The translations under genes were made by a program, and so were the position numbers. Below, piece after piece: positions 13,210 to 25,300 of a stretch of 64,000 nucleotides of DNA. This DNA is from Cordilura impudica (lineage: Eukaryota; Arthropoda; Insecta; Diptera; Scathophagidae). The notes beneath the pieces were generated by a model. That model did no database searches. It saw nothing but the letters and a program-made list of their open reading frames with translations, and was not told the DNA's origin. Numbering within the stretch: position 1 is the first letter of the stretch; each line of letters starts with the position of its first letter. Where the stretch lies: NCBI GenBank assembly GCA_963682025.1, contig OY821517.1, forward strand, positions 337,339,644 to 337,403,643. Reading direction: 5' to 3'.

Positions 13210-15110
13210 AAAAAAAAATAACATGCCGCAGGACAAGAATACAAGTTATTATTATAAAGAAAAATTTTGTTCCCAGATTTGTTTTGAAGGAATTTTTAAT
13301 AAGGAAGGATTTTTTTAATAAGAATGAAATGAAACTATATTTTATTAAATGCAGATTTTATTTTCGATTTAATAAATTTAATTTTATTTCACACAATTCT
13401 ATCTTCGTCTGATCTTATTAGGTAATAATTTATTGTAAAGCCAACGTGTGGACAATATTTTTTGTTTTTCCATTTTCGGCGTATACAGACTGTTTGACTT
13501 AGCAAGAATTTTCCAAACCCAAGCCACATATTTGCATTGGCTGGTATTGAGACTTGTTGATTGGCATTACATATGCCAGACGAATTTGAAATTCTAAGAC
13601 TTAAAATGCAAGTGGAGAACATTGCGATTGTTGGCAATATAATATGCTATCATTTGCATTTACCATTGATAATTGCCTATTCAGTAATACTCCCCAATAT
13701 TTTCTTGATAGCCAACCACTTTCGTTTATACCATTTTGGTGCATTTATGTTTCGAAGCAGTACAGTTCTCCCTACTTAGTATTCGAAATAATCTGATATT
13801 GATTAGTTACTTTTTATGGGAGGTTCCACGCCTACCGATCCGATACCGCCTCTTTTTAGCACGGCTACTCACACTAAGAGCCTTCGAAATCACACAAAGT
13901 ATCGTTACTCTTCCTTTTATAATTGCTCAAGATATAGGCTATGAAAAATCAACTTTGTATAGGAGCTGACACGCCCACTTATTCAATCGCGCCTATTTTC
14001 GGCGTAGCTAATCTTTGTTACAACAGATGAACTCACACAAATTTTCAAAGCTCTCCCTGTCATAATCCTCGAGATATTGAATGTTTAGTTCTGCTATTCG
14101 GGGCAGAGATGAATCCTACAAATCAGAAATCTTTAAAATCGGTTCAGCAGTTCTTAAGTTATAAATGTTGTAACTAACCCGACTTTGTTTCATATATAGA
14201 TATAAGTTATTAGAATTAATAAATTGTAGAAAAGTAAGGAGGCGTAAATCCAATACGAGAACCTTAGCTCCAATTACCAGGGGTCTAGGTTTAATCATTG
14301 CACTCGTTTAATAATAAACCAAATTAAATAATAAACCAAATTATGGAATTTCGTTTAATTTTACTCGATATCGAATGCGACGAATTGCCCTCAGGTTTAA
14401 GCGCGTATTTGCTTTCTTGATTCTCTTCTCATATTTCTTGTTCCTATCCACGATGATACCTAGAAATAAGAAAAGTACTTTTTTTACGATAAATCTTTGG
14501 ACCACTAGAGTATCGTTCGGTTCCTTGATTACAAGCTGGCTTGTTACGTAATGTACCGTTTTAATCAACTTTCCCCAATTGGTCTTTTCGGGATTATGGC
14601 TAAATCATTTTCATTCAAATTTTAAAAAAAATTTATTCATTTGCTAGAATTTCATTATGAATATAGAGGCCCCTGTAATGAAAGTCTATGTCGGTAAAGT
14701 TAGTAAAGAAATGTGTCTAAAACATGTTGGTTTGTGGGCCCTGTAGAAGCAGGTTCCTCATCGCTATTTGCTATTAATAAGTTGGTTGTATTAATGAACT
14801 GCTATCATTCATGTCGGTGCAGTCCCATGTTCAGTAGCATCACACCATATAAAAATTTAAACATCGATTTTCTTTTAAATCAGATTTTGCAGATCGAAAG
14901 CTGAAGATTTTCTGGCATGCGCTACTTTGAACAGAATCAAATTACACATATTGAAAGATAATTTTTACAACATTTTTGAAGGAAATATAAATTAAGATTT
15001 TTGTTTCCACAAAATGGCTGAGCGTTTCTTTTCTTACCTTCCATATGAGAGATGATAATGTCGAATTTTGTTGCCGAAAGCCCTTTCATTCCGCCATTGC
15101 CAACCACTTA
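13210..15110. other. Intergenic DNA with degraded repeat
   Basis: No gene was recognised. 13793-14215 holds text common to decayed fly repeats (GGAGGTTCCACGCCTACC, CACACAAATTTTC, TTAAAATCGGTTCAGCAG), with a faint echo at 46385-46530. ORFs through this stretch have no recognisable family and change frame often, so I do not call them genes. Confidence 0.4.
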
Positions 15111-15610
15111 AGGTGTGTTTACACTATGTGTATTTTTCATATGTAAATTCAGTTTTACGATCCATACGTAATTCCGTGTGTGTGTCAAAATTAGCGTTTT
15201 ACATACGATTCATAATTTTTGCGTTCAAACGTACATATGTATTTCCGAATGACAAACCTCTAAATGTAAACAACAGCTGATTTAATTTGTGAATTTAGAA
15301 AAATTTATTGTTAAAAATAAAGTTATATGTTTTATATATTTTTTAATTGTTAATTAATATTAAACAATTTATTTTTCTTTCAATATTAATCTTTATAATT
15401 TACTCTTTTTTTCTTTCGCCACAAGCAGTGTTGTATTTTCATATGTTTGTCTTGCCAAAATAGAACCTGCTCTAATTGAAAAATTTACATATGTCTTGCA
15501 AAATGTGTTGTACATAAACAATGTTTGAAAGGGTTCACACTATGTGTACAGATTACACGTGCTAAAAAACTAAGAAAAACACAAGCAAAACACGTAGTGT
15601 GAACGCAGCT
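15111..15610. mobile_element. 500-bp Harbinger-derived MITE, TTA target site
   Basis: The element is flanked by TTA at 15108-15110 and 15611-15613. The ends are AGGTGTGTTTACACTATGTG and, reverse complemented, AGCTGCGTTCACACTACGTG. Its internal sequence closely follows the 5' end of the Harbinger element at 33584, including CGTTTTACATACGA, TCATAATTTTTGC and CAACAGCTGATT. It is therefore a non-autonomous relative of that element rather than an unrelated MITE. Confidence 0.82.
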
Positions 15611-15613
15611 TTA

Positions 15614-16352
15614 GACTCTTGGATGAGTGCCACGTCGTATGACTCTTCTATGTGATATATATTCATTTGTACCATCTTCTGCGTCAATGGCAGAATTCTT
15701 TGTGTTACTCGTGATATCCGGCCCATCGAGTTTTATGTTTATAGTTGCTTCAGTTTGATCATATACTTACATTTTTTTATTTAGTCTTTTAACTTCTTTT
15801 AATTTCTTACAATTTTTATTTTAAAATGAAATCGAAAAACAAAATAGATATTAAATTCTTATAGTTAAAAAAAAGAGAAAAGAAACAACAACGGTATTAT
15901 AAGAAAATTAAAATTTTAAATTCAATACATCCTCTTATTTCATATCCATATAATTATATATATATATATATATAAATATGTTAATAACAAAATATCCGAT
16001 TCGAATAAAATATAGACAATTACTTAAGCCTTTGGCTTACACGACAGTCAATTTTTAGTTTGTTATGTTTTAAATAAATTTTATGAATAAATTTCAAAAT
16101 ATTCAAATGATAAAATAAATTGGGAAAGCTTACTAAAAGCTTATTGCAAACTCTTATTCTAAAACTATACTTGCTGCTGCTGTGAAAAACTATAAAACTC
16201 GTTATTTTATAATTACTGGGTAACATGAATGAAAATTTTTGAAAAAAGAGTGTGGCGGACAAAATAATAAAATAAATTTTTGGGGAGAGGGGAGGAGGCG
16301 TTTTAAGCTAAGTGTTGCAGTCTACTTCAAAAGTTACTTATAGCACACTATT
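15614..16352. other. 3' UTR and downstream region of pps
   Basis: AT-rich, with a (TA)n run at about 15955-15974 and no coding evidence. It probably includes the pps 3' UTR. This is the convergent side of pps and Scgbeta. Confidence 0.4.
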
Positions 16353-19300
16353 TTAAACACCTGGAGGTGGTGGTTCTTCATAACGTGCTGGTTTACTTGG
16401 GGTAATAACAATATCATCTGGGACCATACTAAGAAGCTCTGCTTCACTTAGTTTTGCCAATCGACTGGTAGTATTTGATGGTGTTACATTGGCTATATCT
16501 TTGGAAATTAGATGTCAATTCATAAAAATTGATATTGGGGAAAAGATTGGTTTACTTACTTTTTGATTCGTATGTTGATCCTATGCTGTCACCTTGTTTG
16601 TATTCCTCTTTTTGAGCTGTTGTTGACGGTCTTACTAATGATCCAATCAATGGTGGTGGCGGTGGAATAACATCATTTCCAGCTGTTTTTATACTGGCTA
16701 AAATTTGTGACAAATTTGACGGTATTGAAATACTGGCCAGTACATTAGAAGTAGACGAAGATGTCGAACCGAATGTCTGAAAAGCGTATATAATACGTTG
16801 TCTTGCATAAGTTTTTTTTTTTTTTCATTTAATAAATGTCTAAGTTTAACTACCGTTGGTTCCCCTGTTAATAGACCAGCAATTTCCATTTCTTGAGCTG
16901 CTATTTGTCTATTTATTTCTTCCATCTTGCGTTTAAGTTCATCTTCATCTTTTTGCATCGCATCAATGCTACCAGGTAGTTTAACGGGCAATAAGGGCAT
17001 ATCATCATCATCTGTGCTTCCGCCCGGAGAATATGGTTCATCAGCATCATTCTGCTTTGTCAATGGTGCCGGTGTTACTGTTCGTTCATATATAAGTAAA
17101 AAGTTATTATCAAACTCTAAAGAAAAATATATAAAAAGTCTCTAAAAATACGACAAAATTAAAAAAGTACGAGCAAATCACTGTTCACTCGATATTTGCT
17201 TGCCATTCCTAAAAAAACCTCTTTTCGATGTTGTCTCAATTTTTTATGGCTTTAGCAATGCTTTCAAAACAACTGGAAGGATTGAGTGGATAACAATACA
17301 TCATTTAAACATTTTCTAAATGATTTGATCATTTTTTCATTATTTAATCATTTTGTACATGTTTGATCATGTTTGTTTTTTTTTTTTTGTGATTTTGGTA
17401 TACTTTATGGGTTTTTTTTTTTTGTTTTTGTGTTTTTTTGTAATAACTATATATATTTTACATTCAGGTGCCATTCAGGATACCTTGTATGAAAGAGATT
17501 TTGGAATCTGTACGTTAACTTTTGTATTGCATAAAAATATTGATATCGTTTAATAACGTTGATATCGCGGAAAAAATGTTTTTCGTTCTCATTTGCGTAC
17601 GTTACGGTTTGCGACATATTTATTTTGGAACCATGTTTAGAACAACTAGAACAACCTAGAACAACCGCCAAATTTTTTTCCAAAAGTAGTGGGCAAACCT
17701 TAAAATTCGTTTTTTTTTTCGATTTACCGGTACAAATTACTTTTTAGAAACTCATCGTTTTGGAACATTGTAGAACAATCCTAGAACAATTCAGAACAAT
17801 CTTCAAAAAATTTTATTTCCAAAAATGGGGGACTAACTTCGCACATTTATACTATTCTGTTTTTAAATGCTTTTAAAACTTGACAACTAGCCCGTACGTA
17901 TTTTGGTGTCATCGTTTGGACGTTGGACCAATAAAATTCCTTAAGGCCTTTACTTTAAATCCTGTCGCATTCTAGAAGCTCCATAATATGATTTTTCAAA
18001 TACATATGTATACCTATAATTGTTCCAACATTTTTTTTAGTGAGTTGATTAATATTTGTATGCGTAATGAACAATGGAAAATAAAAAATAAATTCGACTA
18101 AGCCGAATCTTTGATATCCTCCACCCGTGTTCTGAACACAATATTATGACAAAGGTTGTTAACACAATTGAAAGCATTAATTAAATGCAAACTGCATAAC
18201 TATAATTATATTTTTGGTTGTTTAAAGAGAGTAAGAGTATAGCCATCTTGTAATTCTCTTGCTCTCATCGTTAAACCATTCGTTCACACGTATAAAAAAA
18301 AACAACAAACAAACATGTGTATGCATCGCTGATAGATATCTATATGCACATGCTCTGTTACGTTTAAACATTTTTCGCTGTTTTTAGTTTTTATATGAAA
18401 TTTTATGTTTTCGTTTCATTTTCGTCGCCATTCCTCGGGTATTGGGCCTAGAGCCTCCAAATTCAATACCAACCTTCTCGAAATAATGATAAGCAATAAT
18501 ATGATAATTTTATTCAGGTAAATAGTTTATTTCGTCAATGAGCGTCATTTTCAACAAGCAGACGGACAGACAGACATCGCTATATTGATTCAAGTTGTTA
18601 TAAGAATCAGGAATACATAAACTTGCTGGGGTCGCAAATAATTTTTTTTCGATGCGTAACAAACATAATGACAAACTGATATATTCTCTCTGTAATGTGG
18701 TGGGTATAAAAACAAGTAAGAAAATTATTGTCTGTCAGGCCAACTATGCTTCCAACTAATTGGATATAGAAAATATGCATAAACCAATTTTGAGTCTCAT
18801 CTATAATATTAATAGGCTAGGCGATTTTTTGTGACCGATGTTTTGTTCTAATGTTTTATCTCGATTTTGACCAAACGTATATTATTTGAAAGGTATTTCT
18901 TTTTAGCCGTTTTGCAGATTTACAGATTTTTAAATTTGTTCCTTTATTTTGAGTAAAATACATTTAATTTGCATTTTTCTTTTAACCCAGATGCGACTAT
19001 TGTCCTACATGTAGAACACCCACATCATCTCCGATCATGCACATGCGCGAATGCCAACGCTGGCAGCAAAAACTTTTTTTTTCAGTGGAGAGTACGTTAT
19101 CGTGTTAGAAAGCTCTCACTGTTATTTTGGCAAAACTACAAGGTACGCTTTGAAAGGTAAGCCAATTTAAATATATTAAAGTGCAATAAATATTTAAGTA
19201 TAATTCTTAAGGTATGTCCTAGCTTTCAATCCCACAAAAATAACGTTTTTTAAAAGCGCTGTAGCCCAGTCGTTTTTCAATTTATCAACTTTGGGGTTTT

Positions 19301-22300
19301 TTACGTAAAAGCATACGTAATTTTCAAAGTTTTTCCTTACTTGTTTATCTTTTTTTATACTCCCCTCCCAGAGCGATGAAAAGGGGTACGTAAAAATGAG
19401 AAGGCGAACGGGGTGTCATTTTCCTTGAGAACCAGATGACGGCATTTTGTTGCTAATCACGTCTGGCAGGTCCCGAACTAGGATATTTTTAAAATATCAA
19501 AAATTGATAAAATGGCGCGATTTTTTAAAAAAAAATTCTAAAATTAGCTGTTTTTTGGGGGTTTTTCTCTCACCCCTCTACCGGTAGTAAAGTTAGCCCA
19601 ATCAGAACCTGCCTGACGTGATTACCTACAAAACGATATCAGATGATTCCGACGACGATTTGCCATTAAGCGTACTACAAGCAAAATTGGCACCAAGCAA
19701 GAAAAAACAAACAAACACTAGCGAAAAACCAAAAGACGTTCAGTTGGGTGAAAGAAGATTTACCGTCACCAGAAAGTAACTTTCAAAGTCGTGAGAGTTT
19801 TGAAGTTTGTGAAACTGCAATGGAAATTTTTTCAAAATTTTTCGACCATGCAGCAATTGAACTGATTTTGACTGAAACAAATAAGTACGCATTAAAACAA
19901 AATCGTCCCGGAGACATTAAAAAATTTGAAATCAAAGCATTTTTTGGAGTTATAATACTAGGTGGTTATGTTCAGTGCCAAGACGCAAAATGTATTGGGT
20001 AATTGGACATAATACGCGCAATGTGTTGGTTGCTGAGGCAATTACTAGAAACCGTTTTGATTTAATTTTTTCGAATTGGCACGTATGCGATAGTGATATG
20101 GTGGGTACCGGAGATAAGTTTGCAAAAGTGAGACCATTATTTAATCTGCTATGCAAAAAGTTTATGGAAAATGCCCCCTTGAAGAAATGCATTCGGTGGA
20201 CGAAGCTATGGTTCCTTATTACGGCCGTCATGGCTGCAACCGTATATTCATGCTAAGCCGATTCGTTATGGGTACAAGCTTTGGGTTGGCACTACTCGGC
20301 TAGGATACATAAACTGGTTTGAGCCATATAAAGGGGCGTCAACTAATATACAAAGACTATGGAGATCTTGGTGTTGGTGCAGGAGTAGTGCTGGAATATG
20401 CTGTGCGTTCTAAGTGGCCAGACGAAAAGTTTCATTTTTTTGACAACTTCTTCAGCTCTATCCCTCTGGTCGAAAAACTTACAGAATGGAATCTGAACGC
20501 AACGGGAACAATCAGAGAAAATTAGTTGAAAAGAGCACCTCTTATAAGCACAAAATTTATGAAAAAGAAGATCCAAAGTAGCTTCGACTATGCCAAAATC
20601 AACAATAAAACAAGTAAGAAAATTATAGTCGGTCTAGACCGACTATATGATACCCTATACCATGGTTTAGAGACCCTATCTTTCGGTCCAACTACTTCGA
20701 TATAGAAAATAAGCATAAACCAAATTTGAGTGGGATTTTTATTAATTTTTTTGGCTGCAGATATGAAAAAGTTCATATCGGATGCTATATCTATAAAGGG
20801 ACTAGGTCCAAAAATGGACCGATCCTGATCATGTTTGATAAAGTCTCTTGTATTTTGCAAAAATATGTACAAACAAAATTTGAGAAGAATCAGTGCAATA
20901 TTTTTGTTTTTTAATAGATTTAAGTGAAGATCGGGAAGCAGCTCTATATGGGGTCAAAGGGATCATTTTTGGACTACTCATTAGTGGATGTAATGAACGC
21001 ATACAAACCCAATTTGAGTAAGATCTATATGACAATTTGGATCTTATGGCAATTTATGTCGATTTCATATGGGTAATTTGTATGGGGGCTAGGTCTGAAC
21101 ATGGACCGATTCTCACCAATTTCAATAGCGTTCATCCCATGGCCGATAAAAGCTTATATACCAAATTTCATCAAAATATATTCATATTTGCGACCTGCAG
21201 TTTGATTACAAGCTTTACATGGACACACAGACGGACGGACGGACGGACGAACATTGTTAAATCAACTCAGAAAGTGATTCTGATTCGATCGGTATAATTA
21301 AAGATGGGTCTAGGTCAAATATTTTTGGTTGTTACAAACAGCAGCACAAAGTCATTATACCCAAACCACATAGTGGTATAGGGTATAAATATTATTACTG
21401 ACTGTAACATGGAATGATAATAATGTAGTTTTCCTTATTTCAAACGCTGTAGGAGTTTCGCCTATTCACTCAGTTCAACGTTATTCTCAAAAGGAAAAGA
21501 AAAACACACAAGTTGAACAACCGCATCTTATTTATTTGTATAACTAGAATATTAGATTATGTTGGGGGGGTTTTGTGAATAGTGCAGATCAAAACATAAG
21601 CCTCTTATAGGTTTTCAATTAGAGCAAAAAAAATGGTACACTTCATTGCTGATTCATTGCATCGATATGGTAGTTCAAAACAGCTGGCACTTACATCGCA
21701 GGAGAACACCTTGATCAGCTAAGTTTTAGGCGAGTAATTGCTACAATGCTACTGCAGCAAAATCGTAAGTGTTCCAATTATCAGAAAGGCCGTCCGAGTA
21801 CCTTGTAGTAGTTCAAGATCGTAAAACACGATGTGCATTCTGCCATCAAAAACTACTACAAGATGCTTGAAATGCGATGTAGGAGTACAGACCAAGTGTT
21901 TCGGTGATTTTCACTCTAAGGTGTAAATTATTGATGTGTAAACATCTATACGCGCAGGAGGGTAAATTTCTATTTCACAATACAATCACAAAAACAGTGT
22001 AACACGTAATAGGTGAGAGCTGATACATAACGCTGTGTGACTTATGATTGGTGAAAAATTATGATATAACATTGTTTTTTTATGCAATTTTTTAAAAGCG
22101 TCATCTATGTATCACTTACATACGTTTATATGGGATATTTTTAACGTTTTACAGCCAAGGGTTGTTGAATTAGCTGAAACAGTTTTTGCTATAAGTGATA
22201 CATAGATGGCGCTTTCTGTTTGATTTTAAAAATGACATCTGTGATCGGACTCAAATGATTTTTTTTTATTAGCAAATTAACAAATTTTTGTTTAAAGTTT

Positions 22301-25300
22301 ACAAATGTTTTTTTTTACTCATTTTTAGGCAAATTAAAAAAAAAAAATTTTCCCGCTGAGTAAAACTTGGCTTTATCTGGGTTAAGCAACGACTTTGTTA
22401 TCTAATATATTAATACGTGAAGGAACATTTTTTCATCCCTTTTTAAGAATAATGCGGGCATGGAGGGGTGTGAAAATTGGCATAGTTATAGTTCATGTGC
22501 AGAATTTTAAAATTTATGTATAATATGTGTTAAAAATATATTAAATTAAATAAAATAAAATACACTCAAACCTGTTTTTGTACGATGGATAGGGACCGCA
22601 TTAAAAAAAATCCAACAAAACTTCACGAGTAGGTATAAAAAATAGTTTTCGCAACGCAACTAAAAATTATTTTTTTTATGCGGTGAATAGGGACCGCATA
22701 AGGAGGAGTGTGAAAATTGGCATAGTTATTGTTCATACGGAGAAGTGCAGAATTTTAAAATTTATGTATATGTGTTAAAAATATATTAAATTAAATAAAA
22801 TAAAATATTAATAAGATATGATTTTATAAGAGCCTAAAGGTATGCTAATCAATTGTGAATTGAGTTGAATTGTGAATTGCCAAAAATTTATATATATAGA
22901 AAAAATAAAATTTCCTAGAATTTTCACTCGAATTTCAGTTTTTAAGAGATTATTAGAATTAAAAACTCTGAAAATGGGCAGGTAAAAATTAGTTGCAAAA
23001 ACTTAGAATAACGTTGACCCGCCTCTATTTATACAATGTGAAAATAGTCATGTCATACTGTAAGACATACTTTAATATGCCTGGTTGTGATGCTATTTGG
23101 AACAACACTCTTGTTTTTTTTTTTTAAGATTTCAATACTTTATATATATTTTCAACTTTAAAAGAATAGTTTACCTTTTTGTGTCTTAGCTGCCATAGGC
23201 GCTTTTATGATAGCATCAATATCGATTTGATTGACTTTGTGTGCGGCTGATTGACGACGCTTCTTCGGTTTAGGACTTCCTGGTGGTGTAAAGGCATCAA
23301 TATCATTGGAACGACTTGAAAACTATATTTTATAAAACAATAATGTTAGTATTTTTTTATTATTTTTTTTTTTTTTTTTTTGACTGACACCTAAAAAGTA
23401 CGTATTTGTTAATGCTTACCTTTCTTAAGCCACCTGAAGAACCAGCAACCCCCATAACAGTTTGCGATGAACGTTTATTACCAGCAACACTACCACCACC
23501 ACTACCGCTTCCTATTGCCACACGTATAATAATACCAATTAATACATCCGGTCGCTGGGGATCTTCATAAAAATCTACACGCTCACTGGGCTGTAATTGG
23601 GTTGGTATATTTCTACCAGCTCCCAATGGATAAATGTAAAAATCTTTGATCTGCGAGGATATACTTTTGATAACACCCAAACGATTGCGGTTATCTAAAT
23701 ACTCATAGAGTATTTTATAGGTGGCAGTTTCTGATTCATTTGCCGGTATTAAGCGAATAATAACAATTTCTTTATTTGGACTCTTCTTGATTTTCGAAAT
23801 ATAATCCCAGACAGTTTCGGGACCAATGCGACCCACCACATCCAGTTCTTTGGGTAATAGTTTCGCTAACCCCGCAGAAGAGCCCACAATAGGCTGTAGA
23901 CTTAATTGGAATGATGTGACATCTACCATATTTATGTTACCGGTCCATAAAGAGGTGATGCTATAACGATGATTGTCATCACCGGTAAATGGTGAAGATG
24001 ACGTATCACAAGCTATAAAACGGGAATAAGGATCGTGGGGTGGCGTTGGTATTGAAACAGTACTAGAAGGTTCTTGATCGCTCTCGGCCGTTATGTCAAT
24101 AACAAAATTGGACGACTGGGCGCTGTTGCTGCTGCTGCTACTGCTTGTTGCCACGGTCGCCGTTGATGTCGTTGTTACTGTCGTTGTTACTGTCGTCGCT
24201 ATCGATGTGTTCGATTGGGCCGGCAGGGGTGTTTGTGCTGGTTTTCGCACACTTTCACTATCCCTGTCCTTGTCCCGGTCAGAAACTAGATTAGCTGCTT
24301 CTTCTACAGTTTTTGTAGATTCGAGAATTTGATCAATTAGGTTGTATGTATCCATCGGATTTGTTGCAACTTTTTGTTCTTCATGTTGTTTGTATTTGTT
24401 AGATTGTTTTGCGGGAGCTAATAACTTTTTGTCAGCCAACTGTTTCTTGTCATTACCCTCACTGTGGTGCTCAAAACGATCCGACCGATCTTTGATACGT
24501 TCTTTATCACGATCGCGATCACGATCACGATCACGCTCCTCACGCTCACGTCTTTCATCCTTATGAGCACTTTTATGTCGTTTATCACTGCGATCCCGAT
24601 CCCGATCACGACTATGACTTCGCGAATGACTACGACTACGTTTGCGGGAACGGGATTTATCACGATGTCGATCTTTACTTTTATGCCGTTTTTCTCGTTC
24701 ACGATCTTTTTCACGATCTCGATGATTATCTTTTTCTTTTTCTCGTTCTCGTTCTCTATCCCTTTCCTTACCATGTGCCGATGATGATTTAATTTTGTCA
24801 TCTTCATGCCCTAAATGAGATTCTGACAAAATAGAATGTGTGAGAAACGAAGAATCCGCATCAGACCAATGCATCGCATGGGACTCCTTACGTGTCGTCA
24901 CTGCGTCAGAGTCTAAGAGATCCGATTTATTTAAGGCCGAAACAACATCCTCCACGGGTATGGTAGCGTCAACATTCGCATAGTCTGATGATTTACCCTC
25001 AATAACTTCTTCGCCCTTGTGTGTTTTGAGCACATAATTCTTAGCACATGAAATTAAATCTAGCTCAGATTTCTTAATCATTTCCAGTTGATGTTTATTT
25101 TCCTGTTCCCGCCATTGTGCTAATTCTTGGCTAGCCATCTCATCGGGTGACATACGCACCAATTGCTTCGGTTCGATTAATTTTCTACAAATCTTTGCAA
25201 ACAAAGTATGATTTTTACGGTCCTTAATATTAAACACCAATGAACGATATTTGGCTTTGTACTTTACGCCGGTGTCACGATTAAAATAATTGTACATTTC

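Larger units (their letters stand above)
18986..22381 (+). mobile_element. 3.4-kb piggyBac element, TTAA flanks
   Basis: TTAA at 18982-18985 and at 22382-22385 flank ends that read CCCAGATGCG and, reverse complemented, CCCAGATAAAG. CCC-starting ends within TTAA are diagnostic of piggyBac. Inside is a broken transposase (19640-21925). It is interrupted by a type A repeat (20611-21389). A subterminal inverted repeat (22094-22118 against 22192-22215; GCGTCATCTATGTATCACTT and its complement) lies near the right end. Confidence 0.85.
17078..23174. other. pps intron 10, transposon-filled
   Basis: This 6.1-kb intron contains, in order, diverged tandem AGAACAAYYWAGAACAA repeats (about 17636-17810), a type B repeat (18080-18712), an unidentified dispersed repeat (18715-18965), a piggyBac element (18986-22381), and a 105-bp direct duplication (22455-22560 and 22705-22808). 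No host exon was found inside. Confidence 0.7.

Noticed and set aside
13561..13969. Two overlapping plus-strand ORFs of 72 and 77 codons
   Set aside because: They lie in degraded fly-repeat sequence, start at non-ATG codons or inside other frames, and have no motif.
15955..15974. (TA)n run as a possible regulatory element
   Set aside because: It is an ordinary dinucleotide microsatellite in the pps 3' region, common in AT-rich fly DNA.
24093..24807. Several ORFs of 60-130 codons on both strands over the pps Arg/Asp/Ser repeats
   Set aside because: They are alternate-frame readings of the RD/RS-coding repeat in pps exon 9. Their composition (runs of Ile/Thr/Ser or Leu) is that of a shadow, and no family is recognisable.
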